This document shows positions 22,116 through 32,900 of a DNA stretch of 64,000 bases, piece by piece. The translations under genes were made by a program, and so were the position numbers. The stretch's first letter is position 1. Every line of letters begins with the position of its first letter. Source of the stretch: Lineus longissimus (Eukaryota; Nemertea; Pilidiophora; Heteronemertea; Lineidae); assembly GCF_910592395.1 (NCBI RefSeq), contig NC_088320.1:9362001-9426000 (forward strand). The letters are read 5' to 3'. The notes beneath the pieces were generated by a model. That model was not told the DNA's origin, did not search any database, and saw only the letters and a list, made by a program, of their open reading frames with translations.

Positions 22116-23055
22116 TTTAATTCGCTCTCCAAATTTGAAATGGGGGGGGGGGGACTTAGGTAAAGTTGTCAGTGATTTTTATTTACTAAAAAAGCCTGGA
22201 AAGGAATGTTTGGGCTTCAATAAAGTCACTATAAAAAAAGAAGTACAGGCTTTCTCCTTACTCTTTAAATGTTTTAAATGTTCACATGTTTTAAGGGGCC
22301 TTTTATACAATAATTTTCATTGTTGACTATAAGAAGCTGCTGAATATGATGTTTGTGCTCCATTCTTTGTAACCATTCCTATGTTGACGGGCTCGAATCT
22401 AGTTGTAATGATAATCATTGTATAAAAAGTGATTGTTTGTTGAGCCACTAAAAGAGCATACAACTGGCCATTTCTCTTTTCTCAGGAATTTGAGGGCTTA
22501 GATAAAGGCTATTGGTATTTGTTGGACAATAAACCTGTTATGAAACAACAACTACTAAATGTACTGTGTCAATTTTTAACTAGTGTCAAACGTTTGAAGT
22601 TAAGTGTCAGTCAAAATAAATCAAGACTGGGAACACCTGGAGACTCATGGAGAATTCTTATCTGATCTTCCATGTGCAAGACGGGCCTTTTGACTCACTG
22701 AGTAGATTGCCAAATGAAGTGCCTTGAAAAATGTTTGGATATCAAGAAAATCAGCCTAATGTGCGGTCAGTGGTAAAATAATTGATGTCATCTGGAAACA
22801 AAGACGTAAGTGCAATTTACACAAAAGCGACATCAGGTTTTTAAAAAAACGTCCATGTAAACGGTGCACAAAACATGTTCCAAATTGAAACTGGATTCAA
22901 TCTGGATCATTTTTGCATCCATCAAAGTAGCAGGATCTTGTTTTATCTTCCCTCAAGAACGTCCGCCTAATCCCTAAACCCCAAACAATAGCAAGGAAGC
23001 TGTTCCATAGATCAGCAGCCCTCCCTATTACATATATATATATATAGCGAATGTA
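22116..23055. other. Unassigned interval
   Basis: It contains an 11-nt G run at 22142 and (TA)n near 23033. No gene or named repeat was seen. Confidence 0.4.
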
Positions 23056-23680
23056 GGTAATAAAGGCACTAGGTAAAAAAGGCACTGGAAAAAAAGGCAC
23101 TAGGTAAAAAAGGCACTAGGAAAAAAGGCACTAGGAAAATAGGCACTGGAAAAAAAGGCAATGGAAAAAATGGCACCAAAAAAAATGTATGGGAAATCTC
23201 TACTACATAGATAAAAAATAAAAATAAAAATTGTCCAAAAAAACAGAACAACCTATTTTCAGTACCCTCCGACCAGAAAAACTAGCTTGGATAGGCAGGG
23301 AATCCTTGTAAAAAAATAATACAAAGATCATTCGATTTGGTCCAGTAGTTTAATCAAGTTGGATTCAGGGTTCCCTCACCAATAACTATTTCTACAAGAT
23401 ACAATAGTTTCACAAGAGTGGCTATTGACATCTAGCAAAACATTCTTGATGAGTCTCATTGCAGTTTTATTGGTGACAAAGACTTGGAAGCACATTACAC
23501 ATAGCACATTACACATATAGAAATGCACGGGGGGGGGGGGGCACCCCAAATGAATTATTAACCTAGAGATTTCCTGGTGCCTTTTTTTCCAGTGCCTTTT
23601 TTACCTAGTATAGCGATTTCCTGGTGCCTTTTTTACCTAGTGCCTTTTTTACCCAGTGCCTTTTTTCCTAGTGCCTTTTT

Positions 23681-23731
23681 AGCTCACCTCTTAGCAGAGG
23701 TGAGCTTATCCCATACCGTGGCATCCGTCGT

Positions 23732-23763
<32 letters not shown>

Positions 23764-24806
23764 CGTCGTCGTCCGTTAGCGGGGCACGTTTCGTAAATGT
23801 TAGAGCTATTGAGTTGAAACTTGGTACACATGTACCCGTATGTAATGACACCTTGGAGACCAAGTTTCGGTCCGATTCGTTTCATGGTTTGGCCACCAGG
23901 GGGCCAAACGTTAAAAGTGAAAATATGCAATATCTCCCTTAATAGTAGTCGGGATATTTTGAAAAAAATATGGTAGGTACTTCTAGCAAAGGTGCATCAT
24001 ATATCCTCCGGGTTTTTGATTTGACCTCCTTTTCAAGGTCACAGAGGTCAAATAGTGTAAATTGGCCATTAGGATGTAACGATGGCACGTTTCTAAACTG
24101 CAATGACTATTGATACCAAATTTGGTACACATTTACCCCTTAGTCAGGTGATCTCAGGGACCGAAGTTTGGTCCAATATGATTCACCACTTGACCACCAG
24201 GTGGCAAAATCCAAAAACCTTAAAAATGTGATCATTCCTTAACTTCTTGCCCGATTGCCACCAATTTGATATCATGGGTACATCTAACCACCATACAGTA
24301 TATGTCACACAGGTTTTTAATTTGACCTTCTTGTCAAGGTCACAGAGGTCAAATGGCGTAAATTCGCTGTCAGGCCGTAACTATGGCACGTTTCTTAACT
24401 GCAATGACTATTGATCACAAATTAAGTACACATGTACCCCTTGGTCAGGTGATCTCAGGTACCGAAGTTTGGTGCAATCTGATTTGCCGTTTGGCCTCCA
24501 GGGAGGGGGCCAAATCCTAAATTCTTCAAAATGCCATTATTTCTAGTAATGACTTGCCCGATTGGCACCAATTTTATATCATAGGTACATCTAATTCTAA
24601 CAACCATTCAATGTGTCACCCGGGTCTTCTTTGATTTGACCTACTTTTCAAGGTCACATAGGTCGAATGTACTGTAAATTGGCCATTTTGGGGAAATTGT
24701 AATTGCTTGGACCTACATCAAACCCAACACTACATGACACAATACCATGCTCTTTATCCATCTTTCCTCCACATGAGGTGAGCACAATGGCCCTGGCCAT
24801 TTCATT
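23681..24806 (+). mobile_element. GCTCACC-type element, copy 8 (complete, nested)
   Basis: It starts AGCTCACCTCTTAGCAGAGG with (GTC)n of ~15 units and ends GGTGAGCACAATGGCCCTGG then CCATTTCATT. It lies inside a GTGCCTTTTTT|ACCTAGTGCC array unit. Intact neighbouring units show that the insertion split a T run without any duplication beyond the Ts. Confidence 0.85.
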
Positions 24807-24834
24807 TACCTAGTGCCTTTTTTCCAGTGCCTTA

Positions 24835-25545
24835 GGTCTCGTTAGGGAGTTTTTCCCAAATGTACGCGATGATGACGTGCCCCATTAACAGGGCATAACA
24901 TCTATTTTAAAATGCGTTTCCAGAGTGAATGCATGAGGACAACCCATTTGTGTCGTATATCACTGGAAACGCCCGATTCCCCTGATTCTGCAGGATGTTA
25001 AATCGGGCATTTAATTTTTTTAGATGAATCATAAGCGTCGCATTTGCTCCTAGCTATGTTCACCACCCCAAATGGCAATATTGCCAATTGGGCCGGACAA
25101 TCACGAAAACCCCCAAATATTATACATTTCTTCCTGAATAATTCTTACAGAGACCATTCTCCCATGAAAGACAGTTGCTTACGCTACACAAAAATCCAAA
25201 AAAAATCGAGGGTCAACCATTGAACTTTTGAGATATGTTGAATTTTGCACAAATCAGCGAAAAACGCACCAACTGGCACTGGACGGCATTTCAACACGGG
25301 GCCGACGCACATCCCAAGTTCAGTGTACACATACGTCGGCAACAACAGTATAAATGCGTAGTTTCTAGTTAGTCGCCTATTGAGTAGCGCTCTAGGTTTC
25401 AGAACCTCCAAAAAAACATGTCTTTGCCAAAACAACTGCTGAATCAACGCTGACATACTGTAAGGACCGAGAAATCAATGATTTTAGGAACTACGGTTAG
25501 GGGTTGGCCGCGCATGAATAACAAAAAAAACTCCCTAATGAGACC
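24835..25545. mobile_element. PIF/Harbinger-like MITE (TTA TSD)
   Basis: The ends GGTCTCGTTAGGGAGTTTTT and AAAAACTCCCTAATGAGACC are inverted with one mismatch. TTA lies at 24832-24834 and at 25546-25548. A TTA target and GG-starting TIRs suit PIF/Harbinger. There is no transposase; the interior is unique, GC-balanced sequence of 711 bp in all. Confidence 0.7.
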
Positions 25546-25612
25546 TTAATACCTAGTGCCTTTATTCCGTACCTTTTTTTCCAGTGCCTTTTTTTCCAGT
25601 GCCTTTATTACC

Positions 25613-26529
25613 GTCTACCATATATAGCTACTCCAACAGAGGGCAGCAGTGTTTAACACCTCCTTTAGGTTGAGATTGAGGATATGGGTCACTGCATGCT
25701 GCTTTGTGTGATTATTACATAACCAGAGGTGAAAAACATTAATAAGCCTCATCCTAAACAATACATTCTGTCACCCCAGGTACAGATTGATTACTAGTAT
25801 ACATACTATGCTTAATATATACTAGCACTATATACAGTAGTGCAGGCAGGGCGAAATGGGTTATATCTTGAATCGAATGGGCCGAAAGATTAAATAATGT
25901 AATATCAACGGGGCAATATCAAAGAGACAATTAAACTAACCAATTGTCACCAGACACGGACCCTGTGCTGTTGCTTGCATATAAAAGTATATCAATTGGT
26001 CCGATAGAGATGATTAGACAATGTCAACATGCCTCGTTCCTTAATAGTCAGCAATAGGCCCCTTTATATACGGTGGAGAAGAAGTCACGTGTCATGTCGC
26101 CTGCCCAATGGCCAGAACCAATTACACTATCACTACTATAACTCAATTTACACTATCACTACTATAACTTTAACTTCTAAAATATGTGCTCCTCCTTGCA
26201 AGGTCTCAGGCAAGACACTCAGTCGACAGGCAAGACACTCAGTCGACAGGCAAGCTGGAGTTCAGCACCGTGAGCAGCTCCTTGATAGACCATGCCAAGA
26301 GTGCCTCTTCAGATACATCAAAGTATTAAAAGCTGTGGTAGAGCACTTTTCGACAGACCATATTATGGTCACTTTCAATTGAAAATCCCTTCAAAATCAA
26401 GGGACAGCACCCATAAACAATGCCTCTATTGGGTCCCTTGGTTTATCCCCTCAACCAGAACGTTTTCACACCAGCAGGCCCCCGGGGATACCTGCTGTAC
26501 TAAGAATAGGTTCTTAATCTATATGCTAT
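25613..26529. other. Interval left of the Gypsy element
   Basis: It has two short tandem repeats: ACACTATCACTACTATAACT twice (about 26121-26170) and AGGCAAGACACTCAGTCGAC twice (about 26211-26250). No credible gene was found. Confidence 0.45.
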
Positions 26530-27484
26530 TGTAACCCGCACTTGCCCAGTCTCCGACCACCGTGCGGGGTGGGTCCGGTCTCACAGTTCACTCCGGCTTT
26601 GCTCACTCACAATTGCTATACACTCCAGGTTCGGGGCTGTCCTAAGACCGTCATACCCATGGGGCCAACCACAACGAGCGGGTCTGGGTATGGGGTAGAT
26701 AATAAAAGAACGCAAGGATTCCCTGGGATAACTATTGTTCACACTGAATCATAACAGGGCCAGGCCTCACAATGCACAGGCCGATGCACTACACAATGTA
26801 CAGGACTCTCTCAAACCTAACTCTTGGCCTACAACTGGGCCTAACCGTGAAAACGACGGGCCACGAATCTCCGGGACATCACTTAGGGCTAACCTGTCCT
26901 GCCAGACACAAAGTTAGATACCAAACAAGAAGTGGGACAGGGACAGTGAGGCTGAATACCAGCCTGTTTGGGCAAAAGCCAGCCAAGGTCACAGGTACAG
27001 AGCCAGAGGTGGTCTCAAAATCACCCCGATTGCGTATTACCGACTAGCCACAACATCATCTAAAGGGGTCTAGTCCATTCCATGGGTATTCATGCTTCCT
27101 CAAGTCAGGCACCAGGTTTAGGAAAGGTGAATTTATGCGTAAAAAGAGAGTTTTCTTCTCAAGATTCAGAAAATTGTTTTGCTTCCAAGATGGAGAAATT
27201 AGCAGACGACCATGTGCCCAGTCGTTTACACACGTAAATAAATTCATATCAAGGCCTAAAAGGTACTTAAAATTCCTCAAGTAATATTCTCAAAATATTA
27301 CAGCAACCCGATGATTTTAGGAAGCTGATTAACGAAGTTAAACTGACCGTTACCATAGCGACCGTGCAATACATGTAGTTCCTAAACCAGTCAAAACAGT
27401 ATAGGTGGCAGCAGCGCATTGCCACAGAATAGTCACATACAGGGTGGATCAACAAAATGCAAAAGTCAAATCCACTGGTTTACA
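26530..27484 (-). repeat. 3' LTR of the Gypsy element
   Basis: On the + strand it starts TGTAACCCGCACTTGCCC and ends CCACTGGTTTACA. It is the same length (955 bp) as 36116-37070, and no mismatch was seen when reading both through. Small frames inside it are not genes. Confidence 0.95.
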
Positions 27485-27493
27485 TCCTCCCCC
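27485..27493 (-). promoter_or_regulatory. Polypurine tract (plus-strand primer)
   Basis: On the minus strand GGGGGAGGA directly precedes the 3' LTR start (TGTAAACC). This is the expected place and composition for the RNase H-resistant primer of second-strand synthesis. Confidence 0.85.
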
Positions 27494-29924
27494 TACTTAA
27501 AACAAGTCGCCCACGACTCACCTAAACACCAACACATAACTCGCTGTGCAGTGAAAATTCCAAACCAAAGCCTCACCCTGTCTCATCCCAAGCACTCGGC
27601 ACGGACATATCGACTCTGAGTTAAATTCCTGAACCGATACCATACGCGCCGAATACCGAGGAGGAAACTGAGAGAAGCAAAATTACCGTACTGACAGCTG
27701 ATAATCTCAACACTAAATATATCTCACTGCTGAACCCAATTATAGACAGATACCAATACCAACTACTAGTAATTCCCAATCCCCACCATCTATGCGTCTC
27801 ATAAATCTCATCAAAATTACTCAATAGCCAAATAGTTCACATGTCTATAAGTCTCAATAATATCAAAGAACATGCAACGGATAACACAGTATCCCGGGGA
27901 TTTTTTTGGAAAAGAATTGTAGAGAAAAAACAACACATCATGGTGCGGACTCGGTTATGACTGGTATATAAAAGTTGACTCCGTATACTGCTCAATAATG
28001 TCCAGGTATGTGCCGGAAATGCCAATGTAAAGTTCTACATGTAGACAAATGTCATTCCTTTTCACAGCATCCATTCGCGCACAGCAACCAAAGCATATCA
28101 GCGTCGGCGGAATTGTTCAGTAAGAACTCCGTTCGGTTTCGTTCACACCCAACAGCTCCAAGATGAATCAACGACGGTGCAGCCAACTCAATAATACTAC
28201 TAATATAAATCGTCACCTCCCTCTGCCCATGTCACACGCCTGCAATCCCACAGCAACGATTCGACTTATACTTTAGCATCTCACGGCGGTCTCTAATATA
28301 AGTTTTACATCTCACGGCGGTCTCGAATATAAGTTTTGTGGAAGGGAATAAAGGCTATCCCGTCTCGTAAAGACGTACATAGCTATATTATTCACTACGT
28401 GTAGAATATGACTGGCTTAACCAAAGTTCATAGCTATTCCGTCTCGTTAAGACGTATAGCAAGGCAATCTCGTCACGACGTATATAACTTCCGTTCATCC
28501 TTCGCAGGGTTACCGCCGGCAGCACCACATGTATAACAATAACCGTCCATATGCGGGCAATGTGGTTCACGACATGATCCCATCTCTCTCGGATGCTTCA
28601 TCACGAATAGATAAGTAGTCCGCTGTTCTCTCTTCTGTGACAATTCTGGCAGCAAGGAGGTATTAAACGATAACGGATAAATAGGAGTGGCTGATGCACC
28701 TAGAAAACAGTTCGGCATCCATGACTATCCTTCTAATGCAATGTGCAAAGTTCGATTCTTCAAATGTTCGAATAAATCGGCACGGTATTATAAATCCTTC
28801 TAATGCAATGTGCAAAGTTCTATTCTTCAAGCGTTCGAATAAATCGGCACAGTATCGATATTAACGCCACAGGGACAAACTGGTCCTCAAGCTCATGAAC
28901 CGTACCAGCCATAACCGAAGGCACAATGACAATGCGTGAAAGAACATTTAATATTAAAAAAAATAACATGGTGGGTCGCTCCTGGCTTGGAAAGCATGAA
29001 CACCAACGACACTAAGACAACATGGAGAAAAAAATAGCATCTGGCAGGGCAGGTCAATCCTAAGCTTATCCGAAAAATTCTGGCATAAACCTACAGGTTA
29101 CACACTACCTACCATCATGGGTACTTCTCCTATGGTTCTAAGATGGGTTACGGTGATACACACACTCACACACATTCCTTGGCATGATTTACTCTACGTA
29201 AATTCTACAACACTCTTGTAGTCCTATGGAATAATTTAACTCCTAATAACACACATTAGCCCTATCAAAGTACCATAACCCATAGAATTCACTATCCTCC
29301 ACCCTGCCTAAAAAAAAATTCCTCTGGAATTTCCTAAACACTATACATACATGTATATAAACTATGATAGAGTTTGAGCCTACATGAAGTCTATCCTCGT
29401 CCTACAAGGAAAAAAACTAATCCATGCACTTCACACAGCGCAATTCGCCACGAGACCAGATTCACTCCGCATCACCCATCTGTAAGCCTACAACGCTATA
29501 TGCCTATGTCCATGGGCCTAAGTGCGCACTGCACGAACTATGAAAATTCTGCTGAATCCTAAATTTATCCTACAGGATGGTCCCTAAGAAATATCCTTTC
29601 CAAAATCATATCACTGGTCCAACGTATATTGGCCTAGGTAGAATTCACACCCTAATGAAAGGAGGTTCTACATATTCACTATAACATTCTTCACCACAAA
29701 GCTCACTTCTCTCACTCCTACCATCTCCACACACAACAACCCTTACCAACGCGGGTAGGATAGTACAAATAGGCAGGTCAAAACACCATGTGTAATACAC
29801 ATAGGACCTCCGTAATGTCGTACGAGTAGAAATAGAAAACACGAACATGAAAGTATATTTACAGCTATACAAAACAATACAATGTAAGGTAATGTCAAAA
29901 TCGGTGTGTGTCAAAATCGGTTGA
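27494..29924 (-). other. Gypsy 3' region after pol (2.4 kb, no clear gene)
   Basis: Long for a 3' untranslated region. It holds short direct repeats such as ATCTCACGGCGGTCTC (about 28278 and 28309), GTCTCGTAAAGACG/GTCTCGTTAAGACG (about 28362 and 28441) and CTTCTAATGCAATGTGCAAA (about 28729 and 28797). A minus frame at 29645-29914 (89 residues, two hydrophobic stretches) could be an accessory frame but has no recognisable domain. A decayed env is possible but not visible. Confidence 0.5.
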
Positions 29925-32900
29925 TTACATGAAATTCTGGCTCATAGACTGCCGTGACCGCTGAACAGGTACAGGTCCAGAACAGGAAGATAGAAACTTA
30001 GCAATCTCTGCAAACTGCGCCAAGTATTCGACAGTCTGTTTCCCTCCTCTTTCATAGGTCAGTCTAGGCGTAGGCTTCCTCTCTCTCCGCGGCCGGTGGG
30101 GTCTCACGACTTCATCCTCTGAACCCTCATCTGCTGCAGGATCACCTTGCATGTTTGAGGCATGCTGAACGGTCGGAGGGGGGTCATCATACTCTGAGGA
30201 GTCGTCCGATTCCCAATTCCCAGCCGTCCCTATCACATCAGCAGTATCAGTCAAGTCTGAGTCTTCCTGGTCCGAAGAATGCTGAGCTGAGTCTTCCTGG
30301 TCTGAAGCATGCTGGGCTGACGTTGCTGCGGACCGCTTTTGTCTTGGCTTTGGCACTGGTCGTTGTACATCTGTCACAGGAAGAAACCCACAAGGCAGCA
30401 AGAGGTTGCGATGCAACGTCCTCTCCGGCCCCTTCCGGTCCTCCCTGTGTACCACGTACACAGGTGAACCCTCACTAGCGTGACGTACCACCGTGTATAT
30501 ATCCGGACACCAAGCGTCAGCCAACTTGTGCCTCCCTCTGATCGTTACGTTTCGTACAAGAACTCTGTCGCCGATACTCAGAGCCGCACGTCTCACCTTC
30601 CGGTCGTGACGGGTCTTGTTAGCAGTATGGTTCTTTCCAGCCGCCGCCGAAGCTTTATCGTATGCGTTCTTAAGGCTGGTCTTCAGCTCCTCCACGTAGC
30701 GGTCGTAGGACTTCTCCTCACCATCAGGCTGCAGGTTGAAGAACCAATCAATGGGCAGTCTTGGCTGTCTCCCAAACATAAGCTCGAAAGGTGAATGTCT
30801 AGTTGCATCGTTTGTTGTACAATTGTACGCGTGCGTCAAGAATTTCACGTGTCTGGACCAGTTGGCCTTCTCATCTGGTTCGAGGGTTCCCAACATGCCT
30901 ATCAAAGTCCGGTTGAAACGCTCGCATTGACCATTGCCTTGAGGATGATAAGGGGTTGTCAAGGAGGACTTGATTCCTGTCATCTCTTTCAACTGGGACA
31001 CCACTTTCCCCGTGAATGAAGCTCCACGATCTGAATGCAACCGGGCCGGAAAACCGAAGTCCAAGAAAAAATCCTTCCACAGCACTTCCGCAACCTGCTT
31101 CGCCGTCTGGTTCTTTGTCACAACAGCTCTTGAGAACCTTGTGAAGTGGTCCGTGATGACAAGCAAATTCTCCTTGTTATTCCGGTCTCGGTCCACTGTC
31201 AGAAAATCCATACACACCAAGTCCATGGGGCCAGATGAGGTCAATCTATTCAAAGGGGCCGGCTGACGATCTGTGGCTTTCCGCAGTGTACACCTCCTAC
31301 ATCTCTTGCAATAGGCTTTGATCTCATCCTCCATCCTCTCCCAGTAGAATCGCTTCTTGGCAAGGGCGATCGCTCTGTCCGGGCCAAGATGTCCCATCTT
31401 GTCGTGGATTCCACAGAACACTGTTTCCTTCAACGTAGGTGGAAGTACAAGACGATTGTACATGTTCCCTCCAAGGTTGGACGTCCGATACAACAGTCCA
31501 CTTTCAATCGAGAAGTTGTTGAATCCACGTAAGAGGGATCGGACTTCGGGTGTCTCTCTCCTCCGGCTCGCAGCAGAAAGAGGCGTCCCCGACTCTACTA
31601 TCTCCTTGAGTCGATTCAGTGACTTGTCTTTTCGCTGTGCATCCTCAAGCTGTTCCTTAGTAAGACTCGCTAGTCCTAGTGGGGAACCGTCATCATTGTC
31701 AAGTTCGGTTACCGCTGTTTCAGTCATGGCAAGGCAGTGGATCACGGGTAAACCATTAGCATTAAGTACGGCATTCAAAGCTCCCTGTACTGGCTCTTCG
31801 GTATACATCGGTCTTGCCCTTCCAATCAGGGTGTTAGTGGCTGCCTCCTGGTCAAAATCATCATCAGGCTCATCCTCACGGTGCCTGGGTATTCTGGAGA
31901 GACCATCAGCATCCGTGTTCTTCTTTCCAGCGATATACTTCAGGGTGAAGTCGTACGATGCCAGGGCTGCCACCCAACGTTGACCGGTAGCATCAAGATG
32001 TGCCGTTGTCATGACGTAAGTCAGCGGGTTATTGTCAGTCAGTACGGTGAACTGCGACCCGTATAAATAGTCGCTAAGTTTATCGACTACAGCCCACTTC
32101 AGGGCTAAAAACTCCAACTTGTGTGCTGGATAATTCTTCTCGCTACTGCTCAGTCCACGACTAGCAAAAGCTACAGGCCGTAACGTCCCATCCTGTCTCT
32201 GATATAAGGCCGCTCCAAGTCCACTCCCACTCGCGTCCGTGTGCAACTCGTATGGTAAAGTTGGGTCAGCTATGGCAAGGACTGGGGCTGATATCAACGC
32301 AGACTTCAAGGTTACGAACGCCTCTTCACAATCCGGGGTCCATTGACTTCCGAAAGGCCTCTTGATTCTGGCATGGTCCACTGAAATCTTCCTATCCTTG
32401 CTGCCACTGGAACGAGTGTACCCCTGGAGCAATTCGTTGAGTGGTTTCGCGACTGCAGAGAAACCTCTTATGAACCGTCGATAATAACCGAGAAATCCAA
32501 GTAGTGAACGCAGTTCCTTCATGTTCTGAGGGCGGGGCCAATTCTTCACAGCCTCAACTTTCGATGGGTCCGTATGAACTCCAGCCTCTGAAATCACATG
32601 ACCTAGGTAACTTACAGAGTGTTTGAAGAAACTACACTTCTCTGGACTGAGTTTCAAGCCGAAGCTTCGTAAGCGTTCCAAAGTATGCCGCAGCCGTTGG
32701 ATATGTTCGTCGAACGTTGCACTAAATACGATAAGATCATCTAGAAACGCCAAAGCCCACTCCAGATTCATCGTCCCCAAGCACTTCTCCATCAAGCGTT
32801 GGAACGTTGCAGGGGCATTCGTAACTCCTTGAGGCATGCGGTTGAACTCGTAGAAGCCTAGAGGACACGTGAAGGCAGTCTTGGGCTTGTCTTCATCTTT

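Larger units (their letters stand above)
23056..25612. mobile_element. Inverted-repeat element with AGGCACT arrays
   Basis: The left end GGTAATAAAGGCACT (23056) pairs with AGTGCCTTTATTACC at the right end (25598-25612). Both ends, and a central block at 23574-23680, are arrays of AAAAAGGCACTAGG or its inverse. Two younger elements (23681-24806 and 24835-25545) are nested inside. No transposase frame or sure TSD was seen. Confidence 0.6.

Noticed and set aside
23706-23942. Arg- or Thr-rich frames over (GTC)n tracts (also near 18673 and 53909)
   Set aside because: Produced by the trinucleotide microsatellite in GCTCACC-type elements.
26735-27455. Several 60-91-residue frames repeated exactly at 36321-37041
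   Set aside because: They lie inside the two Gypsy LTRs, so the repetition reflects LTR identity and not conserved genes.
30155-31983. Frames on the + strand opposite Gypsy pol (up to 208 residues)
   Set aside because: Shadows of the pol frame; no domain features.
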